Part shown: positions 25,139 to 34,396 of the stretch, in pieces
Numbering within the stretch: position 1 is the first letter of the stretch
Layout: every line of letters starts with the position of its first letter
Assembly: GCF_001182895.1 (NCBI RefSeq)
Contig: NZ_LFQR01000004.1
Location: 1-64,000, forward strand
Reading direction: 5' to 3'
Source: Frateuria defendens
GTDB lineage: Bacteria; Pseudomonadota; Gammaproteobacteria; Xanthomonadales; Rhodanobacteraceae
DNA: 64,000 nt
Translations under genes and position numbers: made by a program
The notes under the pieces: generated by a model
Database searches by the model: none
Seen by the model: only the letters and a program-made list of their open reading frames with translations
What the model was told of the DNA's origin: nothing

Positions 25139-26035
25139 TTAGCGCAAGCCGGCCATCAGCTCGGACAGCCACTCCACGAACACGCGCACGCGGGCGGAGA
25201 GCTGGCGTTGCGCCGGGTAGAGCACCGAGACCGGCAGCGAGGGCGGCGGGTACTGCGGCAGCACTTCGACAAGGCGGCCGGCGGCGAGGTCGGGCAGGAG
25301 GTCGTAGCGCGGGCGCTGGATCATGCCCAGGCCCGCGTGGCAGCAGGCGGCGTAGATCTCGCCCTGGTTGACGGTAAGCGTGCCCGGCACGTCCACCGAA
25401 CGCAGTACGCCATCGACCATGAAATCCAGCCCCTCCGTGCGGCCGGTGGTCGGCGAGCGCCACCTCACCGCCTGGTGCGAGGCCAGCTCGTCCAGGCTCT
25501 GCGGCAGGCCGTGGCGCGCGACGTAGGCGGGGCTCACGCAGGTGGCCTGCGACAGCTCCGCCACCCGCCGCGCGATCAGCCCCGAGTCGCTCAGCACGCC
25601 GGCGCGCACCACGCAGTCGACGCCCTCCTGCATGAGGTCCACGTAGCGGTCGCTGGCGCTGACGTCCAGCTCCAGCTGCGGGTAGCGCGCGCGGAAGTCG
25701 GGCAGCGCCGGCACGATCACGCGGGCGCCCAGCGGGCCGGGCAGCTCGATGCGCAGGCTGCCGCGCGGCTGCGCCGCGGCGTGGCGGAAGCCCGCCTCGG
25801 TTTCCTCGATGTCGGCCAGCAGGCGCAGGCAGCGGGTGTAGTAGGCCTGCCCGTCCAAGGTGGGGCGCACGCTGCGGGTGGTGCGCACCAGCAGCTGCGT
25901 GCCCAGCCGCGCCTCCAGCTGGCGGATGGCGTGGCTCACCGTGGCGCGGGGAATGCCCAGCTCGTCGCCGGCCCGGGCGAAGCTGCCGAGGGCGACGATG
26001 CGGGTGTACAGGCGCATGGCGTCGAAGCGGTCCAT
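25139..26035 (-). CDS. LysR-family transcriptional regulator
   Basis: The 298-residue regulator has an N-terminal winged helix-turn-helix (MRLYTRIVALGSFARAGDELGIPRATVSHAIRQLEARLGTQLLVRTTRSV) and a periplasmic-binding-protein-like effector domain from about residue 90. It belongs to the group with the LLxRTTRSV wing. ATG 26035 is the family-like start; ATGs at 26044 and 26062 are possible. It is divergent from an aldo/keto reductase, with a 15-bp palindrome between them, so it most likely controls that gene and itself. The inducer is unknown. Confidence 0.92.
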   Translation of the reverse strand: MDRFDAMRLYTRIVALGSFARAGDELGIPRATVSHAIRQLEARLGTQLLVRTTRSVRPTLDGQAYYTRCLRLLADIEETEAGFRHAAAQPRGSLRIELPGPLGARVIVPALPDFRARYPQLELDVSASDRYVDLMQEGVDCVVRAGVLSDSGLIARRVAELSQATCVSPAYVARHGLPQSLDELASHQAVRWRSPTTGRTEGLDFMVDGVLRSVDVPGTLTVNQGEIYAACCHAGLGMIQRPRYDLLPDLAAGRLVEVLPQYPPPSLPVSVLYPAQRQLSARVRVFVEWLSELMAGLR

Positions 26036-26068
26036 GCCGGCCATTATTGAGATTTTTTGCATGGAGAT

Positions 26069-26083
26069 GCCAATTCAATTGGC
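26069..26083. promoter_or_regulatory. Candidate LysR binding site
   Basis: GCCAATT-C-AATTGGC is a perfect 15-bp palindrome 34 nt upstream of the LysR start, in the AT-rich divergent promoter region. Its symmetry and position fit the recognition site of a LysR dimer. Confidence 0.65.
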
Positions 26084-26203
26084 TTTATCCAACCCATGGC
26101 GACGCCGACAATCGTTTCACGTTTTCCCCTCTGCACGATCTCCCGCGCCGGCGCGCGCCTGCCGGCGGCGTTTTCCCCGTCCCTCACCTCACGGAGCACC
26201 GCG

Positions 26204-27196
26204 ATGCAAACCCGTCTCCTCGGCAAGCACGGCCCCGCCGTTTCCGCCCTCGGCCTCGGCTGCATGGGCATGAGCGATTTCTACGGCGTGCGCGACGACG
26301 CCGAATCCATCGCCACCATCCACCACGCCCTCGACCGCGGCCTTACCCTGCTCGACACCGCCGACATGTACGGCCCGTACACCAACGAGGAACTGGTGGG
26401 CCGCGCCATCGCCGGGCGCCGCGACGAGGTGTTCCTGGCCACCAAGTTCGGCATCGTGCGCGATCCCAACGACCCCAGCGTGCGCGGCGTCAGCGGCCGG
26501 CCGGAGTACGTGCGCGCCTCCTGCGAGGGCAGCCTCAGGCGGCTGGGCGTGGACCACATCGACCTCTACTACCAGCACCGCGTGGACCCCAGCGTGCCGG
26601 TGGAGGAAACCGTGGGCGCGATGGCCGACCTGGTGGCCGCCGGCAAGGTGCGCTACCTCGGCCTCTCCGAAGCCTCGGGCGCCACGCTGGAGCGCGCCGC
26701 CACGGTGCACCCGATCGCCGCGCTGCAGGTGGAGTACTCGCTGTGGACGCGCGACCCCGCGCAGAACGGCATGCTCGACGCCTGCCGCAGGCTGGGCGTG
26801 GCCCTGGTGGCCTACTCGCCGCTGGGCCGCGGCTTCCTCACCGGCGCGCTGCGCTCGCCGGCGGATTTCGACGCCGACGACTACCGCCGCCACAGCCCGC
26901 GCTTCCAGGGCGAGAACTTCGCCCGCAACCTGGCCCTGGTGGACAAGGTGAAGGCGCTCGCCGACGAGAAGGGCTGCACGCCCGCGCAGCTCGCGCTGGC
27001 CTGGGTGCTGGCGCAGGGCGAGGACGTGATCGCCATCCCCGGCACCAAGCGCCGCGACCGCCTGGACGACAACCTCGGCGCGCTCGACGTGCGGCTCTCG
27101 GCGCAGGAACTGGCCGCGATCGACGCGGTGTTCCCGCCCGAGGCGGTGGCCGGCCCGCGCTACCCCGAGGCGATGATGAAGCTGGTGAACGCCTGA
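26204..27196 (+). CDS. Aldo/keto reductase
   Basis: This 330-residue NADPH-dependent TIM-barrel reductase resembles the YajO/AKR13-like family. The tetrad is visible: Asp and Tyr in [18 protein letters not shown], Lys in FLATKFGI, and His in [10 protein letters not shown]. The cofactor end carries [21 protein letters not shown] 26204 is chosen for ACGGAG upstream and the [19 protein letters not shown] start typical of the family. It is divergent from a LysR regulator and probably induced by aldehydes or electrophiles; the exact substrate is unknown. Confidence 0.92.
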   Translation: MQTRLLGKHGPAVSALGLGCMGMSDFYGVRDDAESIATIHHALDRGLTLLDTADMYGPYTNEELVGRAIAGRRDEVFLATKFGIVRDPNDPSVRGVSGRPEYVRASCEGSLRRLGVDHIDLYYQHRVDPSVPVEETVGAMADLVAAGKVRYLGLSEASGATLERAATVHPIAALQVEYSLWTRDPAQNGMLDACRRLGVALVAYSPLGRGFLTGALRSPADFDADDYRRHSPRFQGENFARNLALVDKVKALADEKGCTPAQLALAWVLAQGEDVIAIPGTKRRDRLDDNLGALDVRLSAQELAAIDAVFPPEAVAGPRYPEAMMKLVNA

Positions 27197-27230
27197 GCCC
27201 CCGTCGACGATCCTGCCACCGATGAATGCC

Positions 27231-27331
27231 CCTCCCCCTGCTCGCAGTGCTCGCAGGGGGAGGTCGGGAGGGGTGAGGCCTCGCCTCGAGGCAAGGGCTC
27301 ACTCTTCTCCCCTCCCCTGCAAGCAGGGGAG
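27231..27331. repeat. Dispersed double-hairpin repeat, copy 2
   Basis: The order is the same as copy 1: a CCTCCCCCTGC/GCAGGGGGAGG hairpin (27231-27263), a linker with GCCTCGAGGCAAGGG, then CTCCCCTGC-AA-GCAGGGGAG (27312-27331). The central 4 nt of the first hairpin and the length of the second differ from copy 1. It lies between the aldo/keto reductase and queF. Confidence 0.82.
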
Positions 27332-27432
27332 AGATCGGCTGCCCCGAAACTCCCACGGCCGATACGGCGGGCTTTCCCGCGGCGGCGGCATGCCGCGGCG
27401 CCGCGCCGGGCGCCACCCTCTAGAATGGCCGC

Positions 27433-28260
27433 ATGAGCACGCCCGACCATTCCCCCCTCGGCAAGGCCACCGTCTACGCCGACCGCTACGACCCCGGCCT
27501 GCTGTTCCCGATCCCCCGCCAGCCCAAGCGCGCGGAGATCGGCGTGCACGGCGCGCTGCCGTTCCACGGCGTGGACATCTGGAACGCCTACGAGCTCTCC
27601 TGGCTGGACGCGCGCGGCAAGCCGCACGTGGCCGTGGCCGAGTTCCGCGTGCCGGCCGACTCGCCCCACATCATCGAGTCCAAGTCCTTCAAGCTGTACT
27701 TGAACGGCTTCGCGCAGGAGCGCCTGGCCGATGCGGACGCGCTGCGCGAGACGCTGGCGCGCGACCTCGCCGCCGCCGCCGGCGCGCCCGTCGCGGTGAC
27801 GCTGGGCGCGCCCACCGCGCGCGCCTACGCCTTCGCCGACCTGGACGGCGCCTCGCTCGACGCGCAGGACCTCGACCTCGACGACTACGGCCCGCCCAAG
27901 GCCGGCTACCTGCGCGCCGAGGCGGGTGCGACCGAAGTCGAGGAAACGCTGGTCTCCGACCTGCTGCGCTCGAACTGCCCGGTCACCGGCCAGCCCGACT
28001 GGGGCAGCGTGCAGATCCGCTACCGCGGCGCGCCGATCGACCGCGCGGGCCTGCTGCGCTACCTCGTCTCCTTCCGCACCCACAGCGAATTCCACGAGCA
28101 GTGCGTGGAGCGCATCTTCGTGGACCTCATGGCGCGCTGCACGCCCGCGCAGCTCAGCGTGTACGCCCGCTACACCCGCCGCGGCGGGCTGGACATCAAC
28201 CCGTTCCGCAGCAGCGAGGCGGGCGCGGCGCCGGCCAATCCGCGCGGGGCGCGCCAGTGA
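27433..28260 (+). CDS. queF: NADPH-dependent 7-cyano-7-deazaguanine reductase
   Basis: QueF reduces preQ0 to preQ1 in queuosine tRNA modification. At 275 residues this is the long, two-domain type II form. The QueF motif [10 protein letters not shown] is at 82-91. The catalytic Cys182 and Asp189 are in [12 protein letters not shown], and the NADPH/preQ0-binding [11 protein letters not shown] lies in the second half. It acts alone in the cytoplasm as a dimer. No other queuosine gene is in the window. A downstream Ala/Arg tail is slightly longer than usual. Confidence 0.96.
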   Translation: MSTPDHSPLGKATVYADRYDPGLLFPIPRQPKRAEIGVHGALPFHGVDIWNAYELSWLDARGKPHVAVAEFRVPADSPHIIESKSFKLYLNGFAQERLADADALRETLARDLAAAAGAPVAVTLGAPTARAYAFADLDGASLDAQDLDLDDYGPPKAGYLRAEAGATEVEETLVSDLLRSNCPVTGQPDWGSVQIRYRGAPIDRAGLLRYLVSFRTHSEFHEQCVERIFVDLMARCTPAQLSVYARYTRRGGLDINPFRSSEAGAAPANPRGARQ

Positions 28261-28378
28261 GCGAGCCGTGAAGGCCGGCGCGCGCCGCTAATCCTCGCTT
28301 CATCCCGGCGGCGCTAGGGTTTGGGCTCCCCGGGCCGCGCTTCGCCGCGGCCGCCACTACCGGATCAAGGGACAGTCC

Positions 28379-28984
28379 ATGAAACGAGTCGCCCTCTCCC
28401 CGCTCCTGCTCGCCGCGCTGGCGCTCGCCGCCTGCGGCAAGCAGGAAAACCAGGCGCCGGCTTCCGCCCCTTCGCCTTCCGCCACCGCCAACGCACCGGC
28501 GCCCGCCGGCACGGCGCCGGCCCGCCCCGCCACCACGCCCACGCCGGCCGCCCCGGCCAGCGCACCGGCTGCGCCGGCCCCGGCCAGCACGGCGCCGGCA
28601 GCCGCCGGCACCTCCGCCAGCGCCGCGCCCGCAGATCAGGGCTTCCGCGTCGACAGCGTGCAGCTCGGCGACGCGGTTACCGCCGCGCACAAGGTCCGCA
28701 CGGTGAAGGACAGCTTCGAGCCCGGCCAGAAGACCCTCTACGCTAGCGTCGCCACCCTCGGCAAGACCGCCGGCGCCACGCTCAGCGCGCGCTGGAGCTA
28801 TCTGGAAGGCAAGGGCCAGCCGGTCAGCACCATCAGCCAGTCGATCGCCACCGACGGCCCGGCCATCACCACCTTCAAGGTGCTGAACCCCAATGCCTGG
28901 CCGGAGGGCAAGTACAAGGTGGAGATCTCGCTCGACGGCAAGCCGGTCGCCAGCCAGACCTTCCAGGTGAAGGCCTCCTCCTGA
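28379..28984 (+). CDS. Lipoprotein of unknown function
   Basis: This 201-residue envelope protein has a lipobox (LALAAC, Cys at about residue 19), so it is lipidated and membrane-anchored. An Ala/Pro/Ser-rich low-complexity linker (about 25-85) follows, then a compact 110-residue domain (FRVDSVQLGDAVTAAHKVRTVKDSFEPGQKTLYASVAT ... KYKVEISLDGKPVASQTFQV) that reads as a beta-sandwich. I know similar domains only as uncharacterised. AGGGACAG precedes the ATG. A strong terminator follows 25 nt after the stop, so it is a single-gene unit. Confidence 0.85.
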   Translation: MKRVALSPLLLAALALAACGKQENQAPASAPSPSATANAPAPAGTAPARPATTPTPAAPASAPAAPAPASTAPAAAGTSASAAPADQGFRVDSVQLGDAVTAAHKVRTVKDSFEPGQKTLYASVATLGKTAGATLSARWSYLEGKGQPVSTISQSIATDGPAITTFKVLNPNAWPEGKYKVEISLDGKPVASQTFQVKASS

Positions 28985-29007
28985 CCGCACTGCCCGCGGC
29001 CCCCCTC

Positions 29008-29035
29008 GAGGCGCCCCACGGGGCGCCTTTTCGTT
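29008..29035 (+). terminator. Rho-independent terminator after the lipoprotein gene
   Basis: GGCGCCCC-AC-GGGGCGCC (29010-29027) is followed directly by TTTTCGTT, a classic GC stem with a T tail. Confidence 0.88.
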
Positions 29036-29153
29036 GCCGGCGTAATGAATCGATGAGGCGGATGCCACGCCACCTTTACGCCGCGGCGAGTCCAATCACA
29101 GAGCGGTGCCGTCCCTCATGCACCGCGCATCCCCTCGACCAAGAGGCTTCACC

Positions 29154-29357
29154 ATGAACCAGGACACCATCCATGGCCAGTGGAAACAGCTGGCCGGCAA
29201 TATCCGGCAGAAGTGGGGCAAGCTCACCGACGACGACCTGAAGGTCGCCGAAGGCGACGCGGAATACCTCGCCGGCAGACTGCAGGAGCGCTACGGCATC
29301 GCCCACGACGAAGCGGAGCGGCAAGTCAGGGACTTCGAGCGCAGCCTGCGCCACTGA
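29154..29357 (+). CDS. CsbD-family stress protein
   Basis: This 67-residue hydrophilic protein matches CsbD (YjbJ-like): [61 protein letters not shown]. In the family this is a small general-stress protein of unknown mechanism. AAGAGG lies upstream of ATG 29154; the in-frame ATG at 29118 lacks a site. It is flanked by terminators on both sides, so it is monocistronic. Confidence 0.93.
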   Translation: MNQDTIHGQWKQLAGNIRQKWGKLTDDDLKVAEGDAEYLAGRLQERYGIAHDEAERQVRDFERSLRH

Positions 29358-29383
29358 TCCCCCCAACCGATAGGACCTTATCG

Positions 29384-29420
29384 ACGCCGGCAGTCCGAGG
29401 CTGCCGGCGTTTTCAGTTTT
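29384..29420 (+). terminator. Rho-independent terminator after the CsbD gene
   Basis: ACGCCGGCAG (29384-29393), a 7-nt loop and CTGCCGGCGT (29401-29410) form a perfect 10-bp stem, followed by TTTCAGTTTT. Confidence 0.9.
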
Positions 29421-29447
29421 CCGCGCCGGCGAAAACCCACCGCAGTG

Positions 29448-29562
29448 CTTGTGTTCAACGGCATCATCAGCAGTCGCTCGCTGCGCACGCTCTCGACCAC
29501 CTGCAGCAGCGAGGCGCGCAGCAGCCGTTCCGGCGGGATCGAGGTGCGGCCACAGACCGCAT
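29448..29562 (-). pseudogene. IS5-type transposase remnant
   Basis: One minus-strand frame reads GRTSIPPERLLRASLLQVVE, then SVRSERLLMMPL. This matches the conserved N-terminal block of IS5-family transposases (SIPPERLLRALLLQ, then SxRSERLLxExL). It lasts about 38 codons and has neither the DDE residues nor ends. It marks an old insertion just upstream of the GH32 gene. Confidence 0.72.
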
Positions 29563-29821
29563 AGCCCGGGCGATGGCTTCCTGCGGGACGTGCCCGGGAC
29601 CGCGTTTTGCGTCGGGCGGTTGATGATAGGTTCCTCGTAGTTCAGGGGGCGCCCATTGCTGGGCGGAAAGTCGCTTTGACGAAACTGGCGCGGCGATAGC
29701 CGCGAGCTTGCTGCTTATCACGGACGTATCCAGGTCTTTGTGGATCGACTCCAGAGGCGTTCCTGACGCCGCCCGGCACGACAGCCGGGCATCACGACAG
29801 AAAGCTGAAGAGAGCACGTCC

Positions 29822-31420
29822 ATGACCATCAAGCTATTCCGATCCCCTATGCCTCAAGGGGCGCAACGCATTGCCGTGACAGCCGTAGCCGTCTTCGCAG
29901 GCATGTTTGGTAGCCACGCACCCGCCGCCGCCGAGGACTTGCAGGTGAGCGCCGCAGGGCTCGGCGAGCTGCGTCCCGCCGTGCACCTGACCTCGGCGAG
30001 CGGCTGGATGAACGATCCCCAGCGTCCGTTTTTCCGCGATGGCCGCTGGCATCTGTATTACCTCTACAACGAGGATTACCCGAACGGGAACGGCACCGAG
30101 TGGTACCACGTCACCTCGACCGACCTGGTCCACTGGTTCGACGAGGGCGTGGCGATCCACAAGTACACGCTCGGCGACGGCGACATCCAGTCCGGCAGCG
30201 CCGTCATCGACGTGGACAACACGGCCGGATTCGGCGCCGGCGCGATCGTTGCCGTGGCGACGCAGCAGTTGAACGCCGTACAGACCCAGTCGCTGTTCTA
30301 CTCCACCGACGGTGGCTACACCTTCGCGCAGTACGCGGGCAATCCCGTCCTGCGCAGCCCGGTGGAGGGCGCGGACTTCCGCGATCCGAAGATCACCTGG
30401 GACGCGGAGCATTCGCGCTGGCTGATGCTCATCTCCGAGCCGCACAAGGTCGGCTTCTACACCTCCACCAACCTGCGGCAGTGGAATTACCTGTCGGGGT
30501 TCGTACGCGACGACCTCGGCATCATGGAGTGCCCGGAGCTGTTCCGCATGGCGGTCGACGGCGATCCCTCGCGCACGACCTGGGTGCTTGCGACCGGTGC
30601 GAACGGGTTCAATTACGGCATGAATTCCGGCTATGCCTATTGGACCGGCAGCTGGGACGGAACGAATTTCCACCCCGACCAGGCCGAACCCCAGTGGCTC
30701 GACAACGGGTCGGACTTCTACGCGGCCATCACCTGGACCGACCCGCGGCAAGCCGCCGAAGAGCAGCTGCGCACCCGATATGCCATCGGCTGGACGAACA
30801 ATTGGGACTATGCCCGCCGCCTTCCTGCCAGCGAATGGGGTGGCAGCCACCTCTCGCTCGTGCGCGAGGTGCACCTGCGGGATATCGATGGCCGGCTCAC
30901 GCTCACTTCGCGGCCCGTCGACGCGGTCAACGCGCTCGAGGGCGCGCAGGCCCGCACCGAGCAGCTGTTGATTGGCCACGGCGAGACCTGGGCGGTGCCG
31001 CAGCCGACGAGTCCCGCCTACCGATTGCGCGCCTCGATCGCGCAGGACCTGTCCAATCCGGCGAAGGAGGTGCGGCTGAAGCTCAAGACGGACGGCACGC
31101 ACTTCGTGACCGTCGGCTATGACTTCGCCACCCAGACGGCATTCATGGTCCGCGACCAGGATGCGATCGCCGACCAGCTGACCGAGGTGTACCGCCACGG
31201 ACGCACGATCCGCGTCCGGCCGCGCAATGGCGTGATCGATCTGGACGTCATCGTCGACCGTAGCTCGGTGGAAATGTTCGTGAACGGCGACGAGCACGCG
31301 CTGAGCGCGGTCGCGTACGGCGCAAACGGCATCACGGCCGAGGCGTTCGACGGACTGGCCATCATTCAGTCGATGAGCGTCACCGAGCTTGCGCCGGCTC
31401 CACCGGTGCGCCAGCCCTGA
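29822..31420 (+). CDS. Secreted GH32 fructan hydrolase (levanase/fructanase-like)
   Basis: This 532-residue glycoside hydrolase family 32 enzyme cuts beta-fructosidic bonds in levan, inulin or sucrose, releasing fructose. It has a signal peptide ending near APAAA-ED. The five-bladed propeller carries the nucleophile Asp65 in GWMNDPQ, Asp188 in FRDPK, and acid/base Glu236 in MECPELF. A C-terminal beta-sandwich (about 390-520) includes VIVDRSSVEMFVNGDE. All catalytic residues are kept. No sugar transporter, fructokinase or regulator adjoins it. An IS5 remnant upstream and a barrel fragment downstream suggest a transferred patch. Confidence 0.94.
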   Translation: MTIKLFRSPMPQGAQRIAVTAVAVFAGMFGSHAPAAAEDLQVSAAGLGELRPAVHLTSASGWMNDPQRPFFRDGRWHLYYLYNEDYPNGNGTEWYHVTSTDLVHWFDEGVAIHKYTLGDGDIQSGSAVIDVDNTAGFGAGAIVAVATQQLNAVQTQSLFYSTDGGYTFAQYAGNPVLRSPVEGADFRDPKITWDAEHSRWLMLISEPHKVGFYTSTNLRQWNYLSGFVRDDLGIMECPELFRMAVDGDPSRTTWVLATGANGFNYGMNSGYAYWTGSWDGTNFHPDQAEPQWLDNGSDFYAAITWTDPRQAAEEQLRTRYAIGWTNNWDYARRLPASEWGGSHLSLVREVHLRDIDGRLTLTSRPVDAVNALEGAQARTEQLLIGHGETWAVPQPTSPAYRLRASIAQDLSNPAKEVRLKLKTDGTHFVTVGYDFATQTAFMVRDQDAIADQLTEVYRHGRTIRVRPRNGVIDLDVIVDRSSVEMFVNGDEHALSAVAYGANGITAEAFDGLAIIQSMSVTELAPAPPVRQP

Positions 31421-31444
31421 ACAGGCCGGCGACGCGGGGCGAAG

Positions 31445-31699
31445 CCGGCGTCGTTCGGTCGCCAGGGTGGCTTTGAGTTCAAGGACCGCCGGGGAAGGCT
31501 GCAGGCCTCGTTCGCGCAAGAACACAGGCTTATGTTCGACGTGGCTGGCCAGGACGTTGGCCGCCATACGCTCGCATGGAACCTCGGCCCCGGCAGCCGG
31601 CTCAACCAGCGCACCTCACTCCTGCTCGACTACGTCGGGGAACGCTTCAGCCGAAGCGTGACGCACGGCCTCCTGCTGGGCGTGGCCCATGCCTTCTAG
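31445..31699 (+). pseudogene. C-terminal outer-membrane beta-barrel (autotransporter-like) fragment
   Basis: After the GH32 stop the same frame stays open to TAG 31697. It reads FGRQGGFEFKDRRGRLQASF, and later HTLAWNLGPGSRLNQRTSLL, ending HGLLLGVAHAF. The alternating strands, Gly turns and terminal Phe are those of the last strands of an autotransporter or similar barrel. There is no ribosome site, start codon or complete barrel. I read it as the tail of a lost gene. Confidence 0.55.
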
Positions 31700-31948
31700 C
31701 CGCGGACCGCTGGTGTGGCCGGGTGGCCTGAACGTGTTCGGGCTGCTCCGGCCACGCGCCCCGGAAGCCTTCCACGCCGGTGCTCATGATCTGTCTGTAG
31801 CCCGGCCTGCCGCACGGCCGAGGTTGGTGAAATCATCCAAACGGCCTATCACGCTGCGGATTAACGCCGCCTCCACGGCCTACGCGCTCGACTAGACAAC
31901 TATATCCGCACCCGCTCTCGCGCCCTTCATCGGTCACAGGGGTGAAAC
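31700..31948. other. Intergenic, promoter region for the acyltransferase gene
   Basis: About 250 bp with no recognised gene. The last 60 bp become AT-richer (GACAACTATATCC) and end with AGGGGTGAAAC before the next start. Confidence 0.4.
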
Positions 31949-33187
31949 ATGGCTTTCCTGGCTTATCGCGAAACGTTCGGCCGACTGGTCCGGGGAAGCG
32001 CCCAGGCGCCCTCGCCGGCTGAGCTATCGCAGGTCATCAGCTTCGCCCGCATCATGCTCATCGTCGGGCTGGTGTTCCTGCACTACCAGAAGTTTCCCGA
32101 TTCGAACGTGTCGCCCTTCGTCGGCGTGGACCTCGCGCAGAACCCGCTGGCCACCTTCGTCAACAGTTTCATCCTGTTCTTTTTCTTCAGCGTGGTGCCG
32201 CTGCTGAGCATGGTGTCGGGCTGGCTGTTCTTCACCTTCGATGCGAACGCGGCCGGTGCCGGCCTGCGCCACCGCATCGGCAAGCGCTTCACCTCGCTCT
32301 ATCTGCCGATGGTGTGCTGGAACGCGCTGTTTCTGCTGGCGCTGGGCGCGCTGTTCCTGCTCCGGCCGCACTACCCGCTGCTCGGCGAACTCAACATTCG
32401 CTTCGACCGGGCCGGCGCGATGGACTACGCCAACGCCCTGTTCGGCCTCACCCGGCACCCGATCGGCTTCCAGTTCTGGTTCGTGCGCGACCTGTTCGTG
32501 ACGGCGCTGGTCAGTCCGCTGCTGTGGCTGTCGCTGCGGCGCGCGCCCTACCTCGGCATGGCGGTGCTGGGCGTCGCGTGGCTGGCGGGCAGCGGGCTGG
32601 GCCTCTTCTTCCGCACCGACGTGGCGTTCTTCTTCTACCTGGGCGGCTTCCTGCGCCTGCGCAACACGCCGCTGCACATCGGCGCCCGCACGGCCTGGGC
32701 CGTCATGGCGCTTTACGTGGCGCTGGTCACCCTGCGGACCCTCGCACCGTGGCTGATCGACATGAGCGGCGACCGCCCCGACCTCATCACGGCGGCCACC
32801 CGCGCGATGCGGCTGGTGGGCGTGGTCGCCTGCTGGGGTGTGTTCCTGCAGATCGCCCTCACCCCGCTCGGCGCCTTCGTCGCCCGCTACGGCGGCCTGG
32901 CGTTCTTCCTGCACGCGGCGCATTACCCGCTGATCGCCGAGGTAAAGCTCCTGTTGTGGCCGCTGCTGCCCGCCGCCACGGACGGCTGGCTGGTGGCGCA
33001 CCTGGTGGCGAGCGTGCTGGTCACGGTGGCGATCGGTATCTCGCTCGGCCTGGTGCTGGCGCGCGGCGCGCCGAAGGTGTTCGCCCTGATGAACGGCGGG
33101 CGCTCGGGCACGGGGCCGCAAAATCCCAACGTGGCGGTGGCAACGCCACCGCTGACGGCCGCCAAAGATTCGCTGGTCGGCTCCTAG
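31949..33187 (+). CDS. Acyltransferase-3 family membrane protein
   Basis: The 412-residue protein has about ten membrane helices. It has the acyltransferase-3 layout, with an arginine-bearing first helix region (ISFARIMLIVGLVFLHYQKFP) and the conserved FWFVRDLFV (RDL) motif after helix 5. Such proteins move O-acetyl or similar groups onto exopolysaccharide or lipid sugars; xanthan GumF/GumG are relatives. AGGGG precedes the ATG. A partial transposase follows 150 bp after the stop. The acceptor glycan is unknown. Confidence 0.88.
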   Translation: MAFLAYRETFGRLVRGSAQAPSPAELSQVISFARIMLIVGLVFLHYQKFPDSNVSPFVGVDLAQNPLATFVNSFILFFFFSVVPLLSMVSGWLFFTFDANAAGAGLRHRIGKRFTSLYLPMVCWNALFLLALGALFLLRPHYPLLGELNIRFDRAGAMDYANALFGLTRHPIGFQFWFVRDLFVTALVSPLLWLSLRRAPYLGMAVLGVAWLAGSGLGLFFRTDVAFFFYLGGFLRLRNTPLHIGARTAWAVMALYVALVTLRTLAPWLIDMSGDRPDLITAATRAMRLVGVVACWGVFLQIALTPLGAFVARYGGLAFFLHAAHYPLIAEVKLLLWPLLPAATDGWLVAHLVASVLVTVAIGISLGLVLARGAPKVFALMNGGRSGTGPQNPNVAVATPPLTAAKDSLVGS

Positions 33188-33336
33188 CAGGCAGCGGCAT
33201 GTCCCTGCAGCAGTTTGGCCGTCTCCTGCGCGTGCATGGCGGCACAGGCCGTCGCTTTCTACGCCTCCGACACCGACCTCGAAACCTTTCGCTCGATGGC
33301 GCGGGCCACAAGAAACCCCGCATGACGCGGGGCGCG

Positions 33337-34300
33337 ATGGCGATGAATCGTGTGCAGTGCCAGCCGGGCCTGTCGATGGTGGAGTCCATGCAGCAGTACG
33401 GTGCCGAGGCGACGTGCTACCGCCCGCTGTACCGGGCGCGCTGGCCGCAGGGCTTCCGCTGCCCGGCCTGCAACGAGCGCCGGCGCTCGCGTTTCCGCCG
33501 CGGCGCGCAGGTCTATTACCAGTGCCGCACGTGCCGGCACCAGACGACCCTCCTCAGCGGCACGATCTTCCAGGCGACCAAGCTGCCGCTGCGCACGTGG
33601 ATGCTGGCCATCCACCTGCTGACCTCGACCAAGACCAGCCTGGCCGCGCTGGAGCTGATGCGGCACCTGGGCGTGAACGACAAGGCGGCCTGGCGCATCA
33701 AGCACAAGGTCATGCAGGCCATGGCAGAGCGGGAGGCACCGCGCCAGTTGTCCGGGTTCGTACAGATCGACGACGCCTACTTGGGCGGCGAATGCAACGG
33801 TGGCAAGCCCGGCCGCGGCTCGCCGAACAAGCAGGCGTTCCCGATCGCGGTGGAGACCGATGCCATGCTGGAGCCTCCGGCCCATGCGGTCATCGAGCCG
33901 GTGCGCAGCTTCGACGATGAGAGCCTCAAGGACTGGCAGCGGCGCCATCTGGCGCCGGACGCCGAGGTCTTCAGCGACGGTCTGCACGGCTTCCGCCGCG
34001 TGGCCGACGCCGGGCATGCCCACACCGTGTTGGAAACGGCCGGCGAACGAGCGGCCTGCGTGGTGCGCGGCGCACGCTGGGTCAACGTGCTTGCTGGGCA
34101 ACGTCAAACGCGCCATCAGCGGGAGCTACCACGCCATTGGTCAGGGTAAGTACGCGCTGCGCTATCTGGCTGAGGCGGCGTATCGTTTCAACCGCCGGTT
34201 TCGCCTGCGCGAGATGGTGCCGCGCCTGGCTCGGGCCATGATGCTGTGCAAGCCCCATGCAGAACCGGTCCTGCGGATGGCCAGCCCTTTTCATGGCTGA
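33337..34300 (+). pseudogene. IS1595 (ISXO2-type) transposase, frameshifted
   Basis: The frame from MAMNRVQCQPGLSM has a CxxC-x18-CxxC zinc ribbon (CPACNERRRSRF ... CRTCRHQTTLLSGTIF), then TSTKTSLAALELMRHLGVNDKAAWRIKHKVMQAM and VQIDDAYLGGECNGGKPGRG with the first catalytic Asp. In GTGCTTGCTGGGC one extra base (about 34090) breaks the frame. The C-terminus (GNVKRAISGSYHAIGQGKYALRYLAEAAYRFNRRF) continues in the next frame, so the element is probably dead. I could not identify terminal inverted repeats. A CCCCGC-ATGAC-GCGGGG hairpin overlaps the start region. Confidence 0.88.
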
Positions 34301-34396
34301 GGGTCGGAGCTAAACAGGTTATTCAATGGCCTTCATGCTTCCACTCAACAGTATTCACCCCTATGGGTGCGATATCCCTGATAGTCTCGGAAGCAC

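Noticed and set aside
31700-31895. Small plus-strand ORF ending before the acyltransferase
   Set aside because: It begins inside the barrel remnant, is Pro/Arg-rich and has no ribosome site or family pattern.
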